A stretch of 64,000 nt of DNA, taken from contig NC_134569.1 in assembly GCF_050947875.1 (NCBI RefSeq), positions 204,656,127 to 204,720,126 on the forward strand, read 5' to 3'. Below the pieces are notes generated by a model. The model saw nothing but the letters and a program-made list of their open reading frames with translations, did not search any database and was not told where the DNA came from. The position numbers and the translations under genes were made by a program. Below, one piece after another: positions 9,887 through 20,229 of this stretch (positions are counted from its first letter, which is position 1; every line of letters starts with the position of its first letter). Source of the stretch: Dermacentor variabilis (lineage: Eukaryota; Arthropoda; Arachnida; Ixodida; Ixodidae).

Positions 9887-11285
9887 AAAGAAGTATTGAT
9901 CACAGCTTGTTAAGATCCCGTATACGCACTCTAGTGATTAATGTTCAGAACAGTAAGAATATTAACAAAGAATTCGACCACCTTAGAAATGTTATCTCAT
10001 CTTGCTTTACAGAAACAATTGTTAATGCAAAATCTTATTATTCTGACCCAATATGTCCTTGGGTAACGACTGAGGTCTTAGCTGCTATACAAACTAAAGA
10101 TAAATGGTATAGAAAGCACAAGCAATTCAAAGCTAATGAATACTATCGTATGCAATATAAAATACATAGAAATAAAGCTCTGGCCTTACTTAGAAAATCC
10201 AAAAAGAAGTATCATACAACTCTTATAGAAAGCAACCAACATGCTCCGCGTAAAATGTGGAAAATGGTTAACTCGGTCATTACACTTCGAGAGAAGGATC
10301 ATATATGGCCAGAAATTATCCCACCTACTATAACCACAGAAAGCCTTGCGGAAGACTTCAATCAATACTTTTGTAATATAGGTCCAACTCTTGCGAAACA
10401 ACTAAGTATGCACAAAGCCCCCGAGCTCCCAGCTCCTGTACTTAATTATATTGTTTTTGATGACATTACTCAGGATGAAATCATTTCTACCGTTAAAACA
10501 ATGACTGGACGAAGAACACCAGGTAAAGATAAGATCCCTTTACTCGTCATTAAACAGCACATCGAGGAACTGTTTGGGCATTTAGAAAAATTATTGAATG
10601 CATCCTTCTACATGACCACATATCCAGATGCATTTAAAATAGCGCAAGTCACACCAATATACAAGTCCTGTAGTAAGGATGACATCCAGAACTACCGACC
10701 AATATCAATACCTTTAACACAGTATTTGAGAAGTTATTGATGAAACGTTTTACCTATTTTCTAGATAAATATAACGTACTAGTAGATAACCAGCACGGTT
10801 TTAGGAAAAACAGATCTACTTCCACGGCTGTACAATGTTTAAGTGAATTTATTAACAAAGCATTAAATAAAAAAAGAGTATGTAGCTGGCATTTTTGTTG
10901 ATATTAAAAAAGCGTTTGACACTGTGAACCATGATATACTACTATCAAAACTACATCGGTATGGATTCAGAAGTCAGGCGAAGCAGTTTTTCGATAGCTA
11001 TCTTTCTGGTCGGAAGCGATGTGTTAAAATCGACAAATCCGTATCAAGCGTTCATTCCATCCTTTGTGGCGTGCCTCAGGGCTCGGTATTGGGACCATTA
11101 CTCTTTTCCTTGTACATAAATGATCTGCCAGATGCTTTGAATTATGCCCGAACTATTATGTATGCTGATGGCACAGCCCTTCTCTTCTCTAGTCATGACC
11201 CTAATATGCTCGAAAGGCACGCTCATAGTGATCTTTCTCAAATGTGCCAGTGGTTTTTACAAAATAAATTAACAATACACACCTG
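9847..11285 (+). pseudogene. CR1-like ORF2 reverse transcriptase, broken, catalytic Asp changed
   Basis: The linker and fingers run from 9847 to 10740 (APRKMWKMVN, RRTPGKDKIPLLVIK, QVTPIYKSCSKDDIQNYRP). A frameshift at about 10715 and further breaks up to 10920 separate it from FRKNRSTSTAVQCL and VNHDILLSKLHRYG. The piece from 10924 has GVPQGSVLGPLLFSLYINDLP and then YADGTALLF. The invariant YADD box has its second aspartate changed to glycine (11167-11172), which by itself would abolish polymerase activity. A stop follows at about 11283. Confidence 0.85.
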
Positions 11286-11985
11286 AAAGACTAAATACAT
11301 TGTGTTCTCTAGTCCATATAAAAATTAATATAGCTTAAATGAGTTACGAATAGGCGCAAACCCCCTCGAACGAGTCGATCAACAGGTATATCTTGGTATA
11401 ACTCTAGATTCAGCTTTCAATTTTAATCCTCACATAATTCGAGTAAGCAGCAAATTGAGACGGGCTCACTTTGTCCGAATAAAAGCTAGAAAGTTCTTCT
11501 CGCTTCGCACATTAAAAATTTTGTATTATTGCCTTTTTCAAAACAATATTACTTACTGCGTGGAGTCCTGGGGACTTACGTATAACGCGTACTTAAATCA
11601 AATAGTAATTTTACAAAAAAGAGCAAGTCGAATAATAACACATAGTAAACACACAGATAGATCCGCTCCGCTCTTTCGTCACTTAGACACTACACCTTTC
11701 TTTGCTATGCGGGATTTCAAGCTAGCTTGTGTGGTTATACATATACGAAAGCATAACATCCCACTATCATCATCTGTTTTTGTGTATCCATCTCGTCCAA
11801 CTAGAAATTTTTTCAGTTGTCGTTTTAACCTTCCAGCTGTTAATAATGTGTACGCTAAAAGAACTATCGCCTATGCCACTGCTAAAATTTGGAACCAACT
11901 GCCTGCTAACTTAAAAGTAGGTCAATTCTCAATCGCCGATATCAAAAAATTTGTCCGAAGCCAGCAATATTCGACTCCACTATAA
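11286..11985 (+). pseudogene. CR1-like ORF2 C-terminal region
   Basis: After the stop at 11283 the thumb region is in broken frame, then 11455-11985 is open. It contains the LINE C-terminal signature (LYYCLFQNNITYCVESWG, ILQKRASRIITHSKHTD) and ends with a typical ATAKIWNQLPANLK tail. The stop at about 11985 is likely the genuine end of ORF2. The region has no known catalytic role. Confidence 0.75.
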
Positions 11986-12275
11986 GTCTGTGTTTTTCTT
12001 TGATGCATTCTTCCTTTTATTTATTTTTTCTTTTGTCCTCCGAACTATTGTATAATTTCTTGAGCATTTCGCCTTCCTTTGTGTATAACTGTCGTATAAC
12101 TGCTGTTACATGAATCCTGTGTAAAATACTGAGTTGTCTCGCTATAATTATTTTTTCGCACTTCCTGCATGGGCCCAAGTCTAGCCGAGAAGGCTAAGGG
12201 CCCAGATGATTCACATGTACTTCTTATTAGTCGTATGAATAAGCAGATTTTTGAATTTGAATTTGAATTTTTTGC
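11986..12275 (+). other. CR1-like 3' UTR with TTTGAA terminal repeats
   Basis: Non-coding, ending in (TTTGAA)3-like repeats at about 12249-12270. These terminal repeats are what the element's reverse transcriptase is thought to recognise in CR1-type LINEs. Confidence 0.7.
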
Positions 12276-13456
12276 CAAGGTGGCCGCAACGGCCGCTGTG
12301 ACGCCCTTAGCGAAAGAAAGGTCGGCCACTGTAGCGGAGTTAGCTTCGCCTTGTTTTAATCTTACGGGGCCAACTTTGGGGCCATTTTAATCGCCGCCCA
12401 ACAACATACAACTTGTTTAGGTAGTCACGCTTGTTGACGAAAGATTGCCAGGAGTGATAACACAATCCCGTGTTGCTTTCGCCGGCCGAACGCGCAAAAG
12501 ATAACAAGGAGGAGCTCAACAACCAGGAACCTCGAAAATGCCCTATTCTGAACGACTGAACGCGCGCTTTGCACCCACGCATTTGTCTTTAGTGCGCAAA
12601 GGAATTCTGCGAGTGTCTGGCTGGGAACCTGTGTTTGGCCACCTCTGTACACGGGGCATACCATCGTGTCGGCTGAGGCCAAGGTGTATTGAAAACGCGC
12701 AGTTGCCAGTGCTTTTTCCTTCTGAAGAGTAGGAAATAAGTCCGGGAATGGGGGAATGCTTGAAAATGAAGTGTCTTTGCCATTATTTATGTGTGACATT
12801 GTTTGGGATTCGTGAGTAATTTTCTACTGCACGTTTGTAAAAGCGAATTGCCTTCGTTGGTAATGTCGCCGACTCCTCAGTCGCACGTTTCCCCTCCACA
12901 TGCAGTTTTCGTACTAGGCTTAAATCCCAAAATGGCGCGTTCTTGTAATTTAAATTTTTCAGCTGATGCTGCCCAGCGGAGCTCCGTGCGGCGACTACTC
13001 CTGCGTACCTGATGTCGCAACAATGGAATCACGCATGATAAGTTCGGATCGAGCAGTTTTATAGCGCAAAATAAACATTTCGTGATTTCACAAGCAATCT
13101 TGCGTCGTTATACGTTGCACAGAGGATAGCTTCGATGAAGGCTTGGAAACATCACTCACAATCGTATGCATTTATGTTACTAAATAAAAGAAAAATGATT
13201 CCGCGTGATGACAGTGAGCGATTGAGCGCTAAAAGAAAAACAGCCAGACTCAACTCCAGTTGACATCTACCTAAAGCGAAGCATTCTTGTTCTGTTTGGC
13301 TCATGAAATGTGTGTTTGTATACCAAGAGTAGTTTCCGAGGTATAAATGTTAGTATTAAAGAGCAGCATGTTATACGAAGAAATTATTTCCGTTGTAGTA
13401 AATTATAGGCAGGCTGGCTATTAGATAGTCAGACTTACGTGCAGTATAGGTCAAGT
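12276..13456. other. No recognisable gene
   Basis: Starts with the flank sequence related to about 7815-7875, then about 1.1 kb without supported coding or repeat identity. A 124-aa minus frame at 12425-12799 has no motif and no codon bias I can recognise. Confidence 0.5.
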
Positions 13457-13745
13457 ACAGGGTGTTTCAGCAAACACGTCCAAAAATTCTTAAAGGTTGC
13501 CCGTGGCAGATAGAACAATTCTAGTTCATGAGGTGGCCTACTCGAAGCGGCGGAAACTGCTTGCACAAGAAATTGAAATGTATAATCGACTAATTAAGAA
13601 AAAATCACTAATTATGTTTTTAATGAATTACCGTATGGCCCATATTGTAATTTACAAATTCTAGCCGCGGTGTTCGCAAGACGGATCCCCTTGGAACGAA
13701 TTCTGAGAATGACACCAGTTTCGAGGTATTAATTCCCGAACGTTG
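13457..13745 (+). repeat. Dispersed repeat fragment beginning ACAGGGTGTTTCAGC
   Basis: The head ACAGGGTGTTTCAGCAAACA and the following text (CTAATTAAGAAAAAATCACT) match, from memory, a common arthropod/tick non-coding repeat whose ends resemble a DNA-transposon terminus. It is cut off at about 13745, where LINE sequence begins. The superfamily cannot be assigned from this copy. Confidence 0.45.
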
Positions 13746-13849
13746 CCGTGCCGGTCTTGATAATATTCATCCTAGTAACATAAAACTAATTCCTCATCTC
13801 ATATGTGATGTTTGATGTTTTATTATCAATTGAATATTCAGGACCGGCA

Positions 13850-14309
13850 TTGTTCCATCTAAACTGAAACGAGCAAAAGTAATTCTAGTTTTTAAGAGAG
13901 GCGATCGTTCGTTACTAACAAGTTGCCGCCCAATATGTATACCGCCATTCTTTAGTAAAGTGATTGAAAAGTTGACTGTTACTCGATTAACCAATTACCT
14001 GTCTAAATTTAATATTCTTTCCAATTCTCAGTATGGTTTACGTCCTGGCTATTCGACCGACCTTGCTCTTATCTCCCTAACAGATCGATTGATGCTATTG
14101 ATAAAGGGTATTTTGCTGATTCCGTTTTTATTGATCTTAGGAAAGCTTCTGACACTATTAACCATCACATTTTGTTTTTAAAGTTGGAAGCTCTAGGCAT
14201 AACTGGGCCAGCACTAATGTTACTACGAACCTATCGGCAGGATAGACATAACTAATATTTTAAATGTTTTTGCCAAAGCTAAGGTTACTAACCTAGGGGT
14301 ACCACAGGG
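13850..14309 (+). pseudogene. Reverse transcriptase fragment, 5' half
   Basis: Broken frames carry the LINE RT signatures FNILSNSQYGLRPGYST, LALISLTDRL, SVFIDLRKASDTINHHIL (first catalytic Asp) and LEALGITGPALMLL. The frame ends in GVPQG at 14298-14309, exactly where the DNA element is inserted. Several stops lie between these motifs. Confidence 0.8.
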
Positions 14310-15288
14310 GCCCTATAACGAAAAACTATTCCAATATGTTTTTATTCCAACCTCCTGACGTCAAATTTTCGTAAGTGCCGACGCAACCACCGGGCGGTCA
14401 CTCGCAGGGTTGTCTCTACGACCAATCAAACGCTCTCCTCGTTCATAGGAGGTCACTTTTGTTTGCTTGAAAAACGAATAACATTGTCTACACTGAGCGG
14501 CTTGTCTTATCTAAATGGCTCACAAGAGGCGAGGAGCACGCTCAACTGGAGAGGGATTCGATGGGGCCGAGCCACTGCACTGAAAATCGATAACCGAATG
14601 AAGAGGGTGGTGCCGGCGTCTGCGATTGGTCCGCTTTCCCTTACATAGCTTGCGGCTTGTCGACAATCGCGGCGGCATGCAACGGAAGCTTAAGAATGAC
14701 GCTAAAACAGATCGTCAGCAAAAAAGAGTTGCCAGAAAGAGGTCGTAAACGTGCCAAAAAAGCTCGAAAACGTTGCACGGCCATGCAAAAAGTTTTATTA
14801 CACGCAAATATGGCATGTATTACGCTCTCCGGCATGCGCGAGTACCCAGTGCCTGAGCGATCGGTGGCAGCCATCTTTTATTCCTTTCGGAACGGGGCAG
14901 CCTGCGGCTATTCAGAAGAAAATTCAGTTTTGTTCGGGATATTAATGTATCTTTAACGCGTACGCGTCACTTTGACGCGGTGAGTTTTTGCGGTTTTGTG
15001 ACGTCGCGTGACAGGCAGATGAAGTGGGTGCAGCCCGAAAACTCGTGACCTACAGCCGAGGGCTAATGGCGAAAAGGCGTCGAATCAGAAATATCTATTT
15101 TTCTTTTGTTCGGTCAAATCATGCGTAATCAGTGTGTACACGTCATATCAGATGGCGAGCTATCGCCGTTTTCGAGACGTCGCGTGACAGGAGAAGTGGG
15201 TGTGGTCCAAAAAGTTTTTGACCTATCGCGAAGGGCTGATTGCAGAATTGGAATAGAAAAGTTTGGAATAGCTTTACGTTATAGCTCC
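14310..15288. mobile_element. 979-bp DNA element with terminal inverted repeats, 5-bp target duplication
   Basis: The left end reads CCCTATAACGAAAAACTATT, and the right end, reversed, reads GAGCTATAACGTAAAGCTAT. The inverted repeats run about 40 bp with some mismatches, both continuing into TTTT.TATTCCAA. The element is flanked by CAGGG at 14305-14309 and 15289-15293, and the flanking RT codons (GVPQG / SILGPLLF) rejoin across it. It holds no transposase, only a short frame that may be meaningless. Internally it has two similar GACGTCGCGTGACAG blocks near 15001 and 15178. A second, 5'-incomplete copy lies at about 57656-58438. Superfamily unknown. Confidence 0.85.
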
Positions 15289-16100
15289 CAGGGTTCTATT
15301 CTCGGACCTTTATTATTTTTAATTTACATTAATGATCTGCCTGACTGTCTAACATCATCACACTGTGTATTGTGCGCCGACGACACAACCATTATTAACT
15401 ACGATAAAAATATTTCGTCCTCGGTTACTAAACTCAATAATGACTTGCCTAAGCTTACAAACTGGTGTATAAATAATAATCTTGTTATTATTCCCTCGAA
15501 AACCAAGTTTATTGTATTTAATTCCCCCCAGAAGCCATATTGTTCAGTTCCATTGCTGATTCTTGGTTCCCTGAATCCCTTCTAGCACTCGTTGCTCATT
15601 CTTAGGGGTAGAACTAGACTCTAACCTCAAGTTTCATTATCATGGCTCGAATATTAAAAAGAAAATTGCTTACGGCATTCGGTTACTGATTAGAGCCCGC
15701 CAATTCTTTAACTGCTCTACGCTTGTCTCGCTATATTACGCTTTCATACACTCACACATTAACTACTCGTTAATATGTTGGGGAAATACATATAATACTC
15801 ACCTCAGTTCACTTCAAACTTTGCAAAACCAAGCAATTAGAATAGTCACCTCCAGTCCCTATAATACAGCGCTCTCCCATTGCTACACTCTAATAAAATT
15901 CTGTCTGTCAAAGAAACTGTGTTGTATAATCTGGGTATATTTATTTTTAAGTTATTGAATAATGAAGTTGCTGCATGTATAATTCCTAAAACAAGCCTGA
16001 TAAACGCTAATGTCACTAGATTTGCTTTACACAATAATCTCATTTTACCTCAGGTGCGCACCAACTATGGCAAACAATAAGTTCATTTTGCCGCTTTGTC
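15289..16100 (+). pseudogene. Reverse transcriptase fragment, 3' half
   Basis: Resumes with QGSILGPLLFLIYINDLPDC and CADDTTIIN, where the usual YADD reads CADD with both aspartates kept. LTNWCINNNLVIIPSKTKF follows. The frame breaks at about 15580. Later text (HSHINYSLICWGNTY, LQTLQNQAIRIVT) is the LINE C-terminal region in shifted frames, to about 16100. Not functional. Confidence 0.8.
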
Positions 16101-16707
16101 ACTTCGGAATTAAATACCACTTTGTGTCTAAACTTCGTGTTCAACGTCCATATTTAAAAAAAAAAACATCTGAAGAATTCTTTTCCAACAAAAAATTTTT
16201 AACATTAACTTCTTTTTCTTTTCTTTTTCTTTCTTTCTTAACCCTTATTACTTCAAATATTCCGCTGTAGTGATAGTTTCTTGTTTATTAATAGTCATGT
16301 GTAATTCGATGTTTTTTGTTGTTGTTTCTATTGTTGCATTTATGGTCATGTATATTTGAAATTCTTTTTTGTTGTTTGTATTGTATGTTTGGGTAAAATG
16401 TTTTGTCCGTTACTGTTAAATTTGTTTAGTTCATTTAGGTTTACTGCATTTGGTCCTTGCTATTGTATAATTTCCTTCGTTAGATTTATTGTAACTCCTA
16501 ATCTTGTTTTTCATTCTCCAGTACTTACTTTCTTCCATGTTTGCTTATATGTCATCTTAATGTATTTTTATTCGTTGCTTTAGAAAACGCATATTTATAT
16601 ATAGCAAGAGGTCTTGATACAGTCTTTGACTTAGGGACCTCCTTCTGTATATTATTCTTTTTTATAACCTGTAATCTATAATGAATAAAATCAATTTCAA
16701 TTTCAAA
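16101..16707 (+). other. 3' UTR of the second plus-strand non-LTR element
   Basis: T-rich non-coding sequence that ends with three ATTTCA-like repeats at 16682-16707. Confidence 0.6.
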
Positions 16708-17519
16708 ATGCATTACGCGTTACAGGTACAGAAATACTCGCCCTCCTAGTTAATTTGTCAAAAAATTTGCAGTTCCGTCCGAAAGGCGAAGCACCTATTG
16801 CGATAGCGAATTAATAAATAGCTGTACGAATTAAGCATAGTAATTTTATCGGTCGTGGAAGCTTGTAAGCATTCGCTAACTAACTATAATAATAATGATA
16901 CAATGCGTAAGCGTGTCTAAACAAGAATGTAGAAAGAAACAGACACACAGAGACAGCGCTGTCTTTGTGCGTGTGCTTCTTTCTACGTCTTGGTTCAGTC
17001 ACGCTTGCACAATCTATCATGGATTCAAACCAACTTACCCGCCAACGTGTTTCAACTAAATTAACAAGAACGGTGTCACGCGCGCACCGGTAAACATCCA
17101 CACATCTCGCTCGATGAGCGCGGAAACCCGCTGTCAAAATTCTGGAGTGAGGAATCGCGGCAGTAGCAAGCGAACTGACCTTCATGCACATCTCGCTTCA
17201 ACGCCAACGAAACGTCGAAAAGCACAGCGCACACGAAACTACCGGCACTACGCGTACTCTGCAAACATCGGAGATCGCTTTGAAGATGAGGCCCGCGCAG
17301 GCGCGCACTTTGGCCGTGTCGCAGATCGCTTTCAAGACACACAAGCGCCGCAACAGGGTCCCGACGGCGTCCACCAAAGGCGTCTACTACGGCGTCCGCG
17401 ATTCGCATGGCCAGCGCCGTCCATACTTGAACCTCGAGGATCGGGAGTGCGGCCTAAAATCATGTTAGGGACTAAAACTGTCCCGCCGGCGACTTTCTCA
17501 CAAGATTCCTTTGCAACGT
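16708..17519. other. No recognisable gene
   Basis: A GC-richer part at 17080-17460 is open in several frames on both strands, which is what high GC alone produces. No domain is recognisable in any of them. Confidence 0.45.
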
Positions 17520-18112
17520 CTATCTCAAGGTGGTTTTGATAGAGAGAAAGGGCGTTAAAAGGGTGTCATTACTCGGAACATGAGCAAAGACGCCGTAGAG
17601 TGCGCCACACACGGGACAGTCGCTTGCGGGAGTGCAGTGACTCGCAAAAGCATTCCACCTTTGATCCGCTAGCGTATCTATCCGGCGCGGTACCTTATTT
17701 TGCATGCACCAAGCTACTTCCAGGTCAAGAATTGACTTCGTGCGCCTGCACATCCTTTCAGCTTGGCGACGTAGTGTACGAATTATTTCCATTTCACTCT
17801 CATAGTCTTTACACTTCGACGAATGTGTGAAGCAACGCGTACAATTTTGCATTGCGTCTGCAATTATGTCTTCTAACCTGCGTGCGGTACGTTTTTTGCA
17901 TGCGTCTTCTACAAGATCTTCCAATACCGACCAGTCTATTTGGTGAGATACAACCGATAATGAGGCTCCTAGCCCACGGATCCTCACATAGGTCGGAATG
18001 TGATCACGTCCATGGGTTTCAATATGAGTGAACCACTGCACGCCCGAAGTCACGCAACGTGACACCATACTCAAGTCGCGGCAGCTGCTGTATGTTGTTC
18101 CTCACATAAATG

Positions 18113-18172
18113 TCGGGCTTCCTTCATTTAGCAGACAGCCAGATGGCTGTCTGCTAAATGAAGGAAGCCCGA
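18113..18172. repeat. Perfect 29-bp palindrome with 2-nt spacer
   Basis: The arms 18113-18141 and 18144-18172 are exact reverse complements separated by GA. The left arm is native ORF2 coding sequence (GCLLNEGSPT on the minus strand). The right arm is an extra inverted copy of it. Confidence 0.95.
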
Positions 18173-18444
18173 TGTGGCTGATGCAAAGGACCTGTCACCT
18201 GTCCTGTCCTGGCAAAGGTCACCTGTCCCTTGAATTTATCCTGGAGCTTGCCCATATCTGGTGGTTAGCGCTGATGTCCCTTGTTATTAACCAAGGACCA
18301 GGAGTCACAGCCATATCATTTAGTATTTGCAATCAAACCGTCTTGTTGAGGAAAGATACAGGTCAATAAGCGTAAAAACTGCCTCTTTTTAAAATTAGCA
18401 CAGAAGTATTGGTTATCGTCATGTGCGGGTGTGGGCTGGGCAAA

Positions 18445-18504
18445 ACACGTAGGGTCCTACGTGTGCCTACGTAGGGTCCTACGTAGGGTCCTACGCGTAG
18501 GGTC
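18445..18504. repeat. Cluster of short GTAGGGTCCTAC hairpins
   Basis: TAGGGTCC recurs four times within 60 bp (about 18450, 18472, 18484, 18497). Each time it is the centre of a small palindrome with a GT spacer; the best is ACACGTAGG-GT-CCTACGTGT at 18445-18464. The cluster abuts the next palindrome. Confidence 0.85.
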
Positions 18505-18574
18505 CAACTACGTGTGCCCGAAGTAGTAAGGTTCATGTAAACATGAACCTTACTACTTCGGGCACACGTAGTTG
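18505..18574. repeat. Perfect 34-bp palindrome with 2-nt spacer
   Basis: The arms 18505-18538 and 18541-18574 are exact reverse complements separated by AA. The right arm is native ORF2 coding sequence (VSTTCARSSKVHV on the minus strand). The left arm is an extra inverted copy. Confidence 0.95.
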
Positions 18575-19029
18575 AAACGAAAGGTTCATATCCCGATAGT
18601 CTTAAGGTGGCTAATAGGTTCGGTTCACAAATGACCAGTATAGGAAAGTGGCTTTTAAACACGAACTGCCATAAATCTGAAATGCGTGAACTCAGGCAAC
18701 TCGCATTCCATTGCAATGTGGAGGCGCCTCTAATGTCATCCCGGAACAATCGCTGTTGTTGTCGATAAGCCATGGTTCTGCTGTAGAAGTTCTCAAGCGC
18801 TCCACTTCGCAAGGGTTGTGAGAACCGGATTGGTGGCGTCCAGCACTTGCAACGCACTTCGAGCTTTTGGCGTTTGTAGCCTGTCCAGAAGCACACGAAT
18901 AGTACTAACCAGAGAGCTGATCAAGACAATTTCGTGATCTTGGTCCGTCAATTTATCCGGAACAGACGAAGTGTCCCTTGCTGTAGAAGTTTGATCTCGC
19001 TCAGTAGGTGCATGTAGCCTGGGAAGTTC

Positions 19030-20162
19030 AAGCTAAGCGTTAGCTGCCGTGCTGTTCGACGTTCCTTTGTCGTTACTACTGACGGCGTGTTGCCTGGGTG
19101 GGAGGGGTGGTAGTGATATACGTCGCTCGCGTTGTACAGAGGCTTTGGAGGCTCTTGATGGGCGTCGGCGACGTGACTGTTTTCGCTTAATAGATGTTGC
19201 TGCTTCTCGGTTAGACGAGTGGTCTCTGACCATTTTTTTAATACTGTCATTTCCCTTCGAATCAAAGGGCATTCCTTCGAGGAGGCATCGTGAGGGCCGC
19301 TGCAGTTTGTGCATTTCAGCGCAGTGGCCTCGCGCGTGTTGGCGGTGTGGGGCCCAGTGCGTCGAGAACATACGGTAGTGTTTTAAAAAAATTAAATTAT
19401 GGGGTTTTACGTGCCAAAACCACTTTCTGAAGTGTTTTGCACGCACTACTCACATGACCTAACTTCATACGCTTCCAACACTGCAGCGGTTTTGGTATAA
19501 CAGGGAGAACTGCTTGTTGGAAGTGGCACACCTTTACATGTATTGGGAGAAATTCGCCGTTAAATATGATCCTTACACACCGTGACGTGCGGAGATGAAA
19601 CGCGTTTGTGATGACGATGCTTTCTTTAGCTGGCTAGGTCGGACTAGGCAATGGCCTCCTCAACATCATAAGTACTGACTTGCTTGCCCAGCGGAATATG
19701 AGCACACACTTTCATCCCGTGAAGTTCCATGACTTTGCGCAAAGAATACAACGTAGCCGCGTGTTCAGCATCAATCGTTAGGACGTTCTTACTGGTGTGT
19801 ACTCTCATGTCTTTGATTTCATTCGAAACCAGCGACTCGAGATGTGAAGACGCGGCTTGCCTGTTGAAACGTCTCAGGTTGTCAGGGGCGAGAACTGGCG
19901 CGAAAAGGACGGCGAGTGCCTCGGTATTCTTCGAAAATCTCATGGTGGGCGCACACGAATTCGGTGATGTGCTGAGAAATGTTCTGTTTGCTTTATGACT
20001 CCGCACCAGCTCGAAGGTGTCGTCACAAGATTCTTCACTGCTGACATAGTACTGCGTGGTATCGTCGCTGTCAGTGTCGCTGTTGGTGCCGTTGCGCTTC
20101 CTGGAGGTAGCCGCCGCGGGCACTGCGAAGTCCAGCGGACGCACGTGAAACTCCTTTTCCAT
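19030..20162 (-). pseudogene. Non-LTR ORF1 (RNA-binding, CCHC knuckles)
   Basis: The ATG at 20162 opens a 172-codon frame: KEFHVRPLDFAVP, an acidic serine-rich stretch (DTDSDDTTQYYVSSEESCDD), then the RRM-like part (VHTSKNVLTIDAEHAATLY, LRKVMELHGMKV). After 19644 the frame breaks repeatedly. Remnants of the knuckle region are readable: the first near 19450-19480, the second and third around 19260-19370 (CTNCSGPHDASSKEC). A basic tail follows (KRKQSRRRRPSR). A SINE scrap at 19385-19430 separates knuckles one and two. It would bind element RNA; this copy is a pseudogene. Confidence 0.75.
19385..19430 (-). mobile_element. 46-bp 5'-truncated Ruka-like SINE with 8-bp target duplication
   Basis: Reversed, it reads TCAGAAAGTGGTTTTGGCAC followed by GTAAAACCCC and an A/T tail, the last ~30 bp of the SINE seen complete at 55962-56200. 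It is flanked by AGTGTTTT at 19377-19384 and 19431-19438. Confidence 0.85.
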
Positions 20163-20229
20163 CGCAATTAAGTAGGAAACAGCCTTTCACGGGCAAAGTC
20201 TATGAAATTAACTAAAGCAGTAGAGCTGG

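Larger units (their letters stand above)
8030..12275 (+). mobile_element. CR1-like non-LTR retrotransposon, nearly full length
   Basis: Order on the plus strand: tandem promoter-like monomers (8044-8259), leader, intact ORF1 (8418-9155), and ORF2 with endonuclease, reverse transcriptase and C-terminal part (about 9195-11985). A 3' UTR follows, ending in short TTTGAA repeats at about 12249-12270. A 3' end of a few hexamer-like repeats without poly(A) is typical of CR1-group LINEs. ORF1 is open throughout but ORF2 has several frameshifts and stops. No clear target duplication; the two flanks share a diverged sequence instead. About 4.2 kb in all. Confidence 0.85.
13746..16707 (+). mobile_element. 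Second plus-strand non-LTR element (CR1/L2-like), 5' truncated, interrupted
   Basis: It starts inside the reverse transcriptase and ends in short ATTTCA-type repeats at 16682-16707 (ATCAATTTCAATTTC). It is split at 14310 by a 979-bp DNA element and resumes at 15289. Frames are broken throughout. 5' truncation is the normal fate of LINE copies. It is related to, but clearly different from, the element at 8-12 kb. Confidence 0.8.
17520..18904 (-). pseudogene. ORF2 endonuclease and linker, rearranged
   Basis: The start near 18740 reads TLQWNASCLSSRISDL, then VICEPNLLATLRLSGYEPF (the glutamate-bearing motif) and a stretch disrupted by palindrome and hairpin sequence. TPGPWLITRDISANHQIW follows, where the usual GDFNAHH motif is altered. 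After the second palindrome come LLNEGSPTFM, SSCRDLSMVSRCVTS and ETHGRDHIPTY (catalytic Asp-His). The linker (DWSVLEDLVEDACKKR, AERMCRRTKSILDLEV) shifts frame at about 17600. The protein would nick target DNA if whole. The copy is dead through stops, an altered metal-binding motif and the rearrangements. Confidence 0.8.
17520..20165 (-). mobile_element. Minus-strand non-LTR element, ORF1 and ORF2 5' half
   Basis: ORF1 starts at 20162 and ends near 19030. ORF2 starts near 18900 with the endonuclease and stops at 17520 before the reverse transcriptase. The layout matches a tick LINE family I recognise from memory, with ORF1 starting MEKEF.VRPLDFAVPA and three CCHC knuckles. It carries a 46-bp SINE insertion (19385-19430) and two inverted-duplication palindromes (18113-18172, 18505-18574). 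Loss of the 3' half is unusual for a LINE copy and implies a later deletion. Confidence 0.8.

Noticed and set aside
12425..12799. 124-codon minus frame
   Set aside because: No motif and an overlapping plus frame of similar quality.
17076..17539. 110- to 141-codon frames on both strands
   Set aside because: GC-rich sequence open in several frames at once; no recognisable domain.
18113..18574. CRISPR-like or terminator palindromes
   Set aside because: The arms are copies of adjacent LINE coding sequence, there are no spacers, and the genome is eukaryotic.
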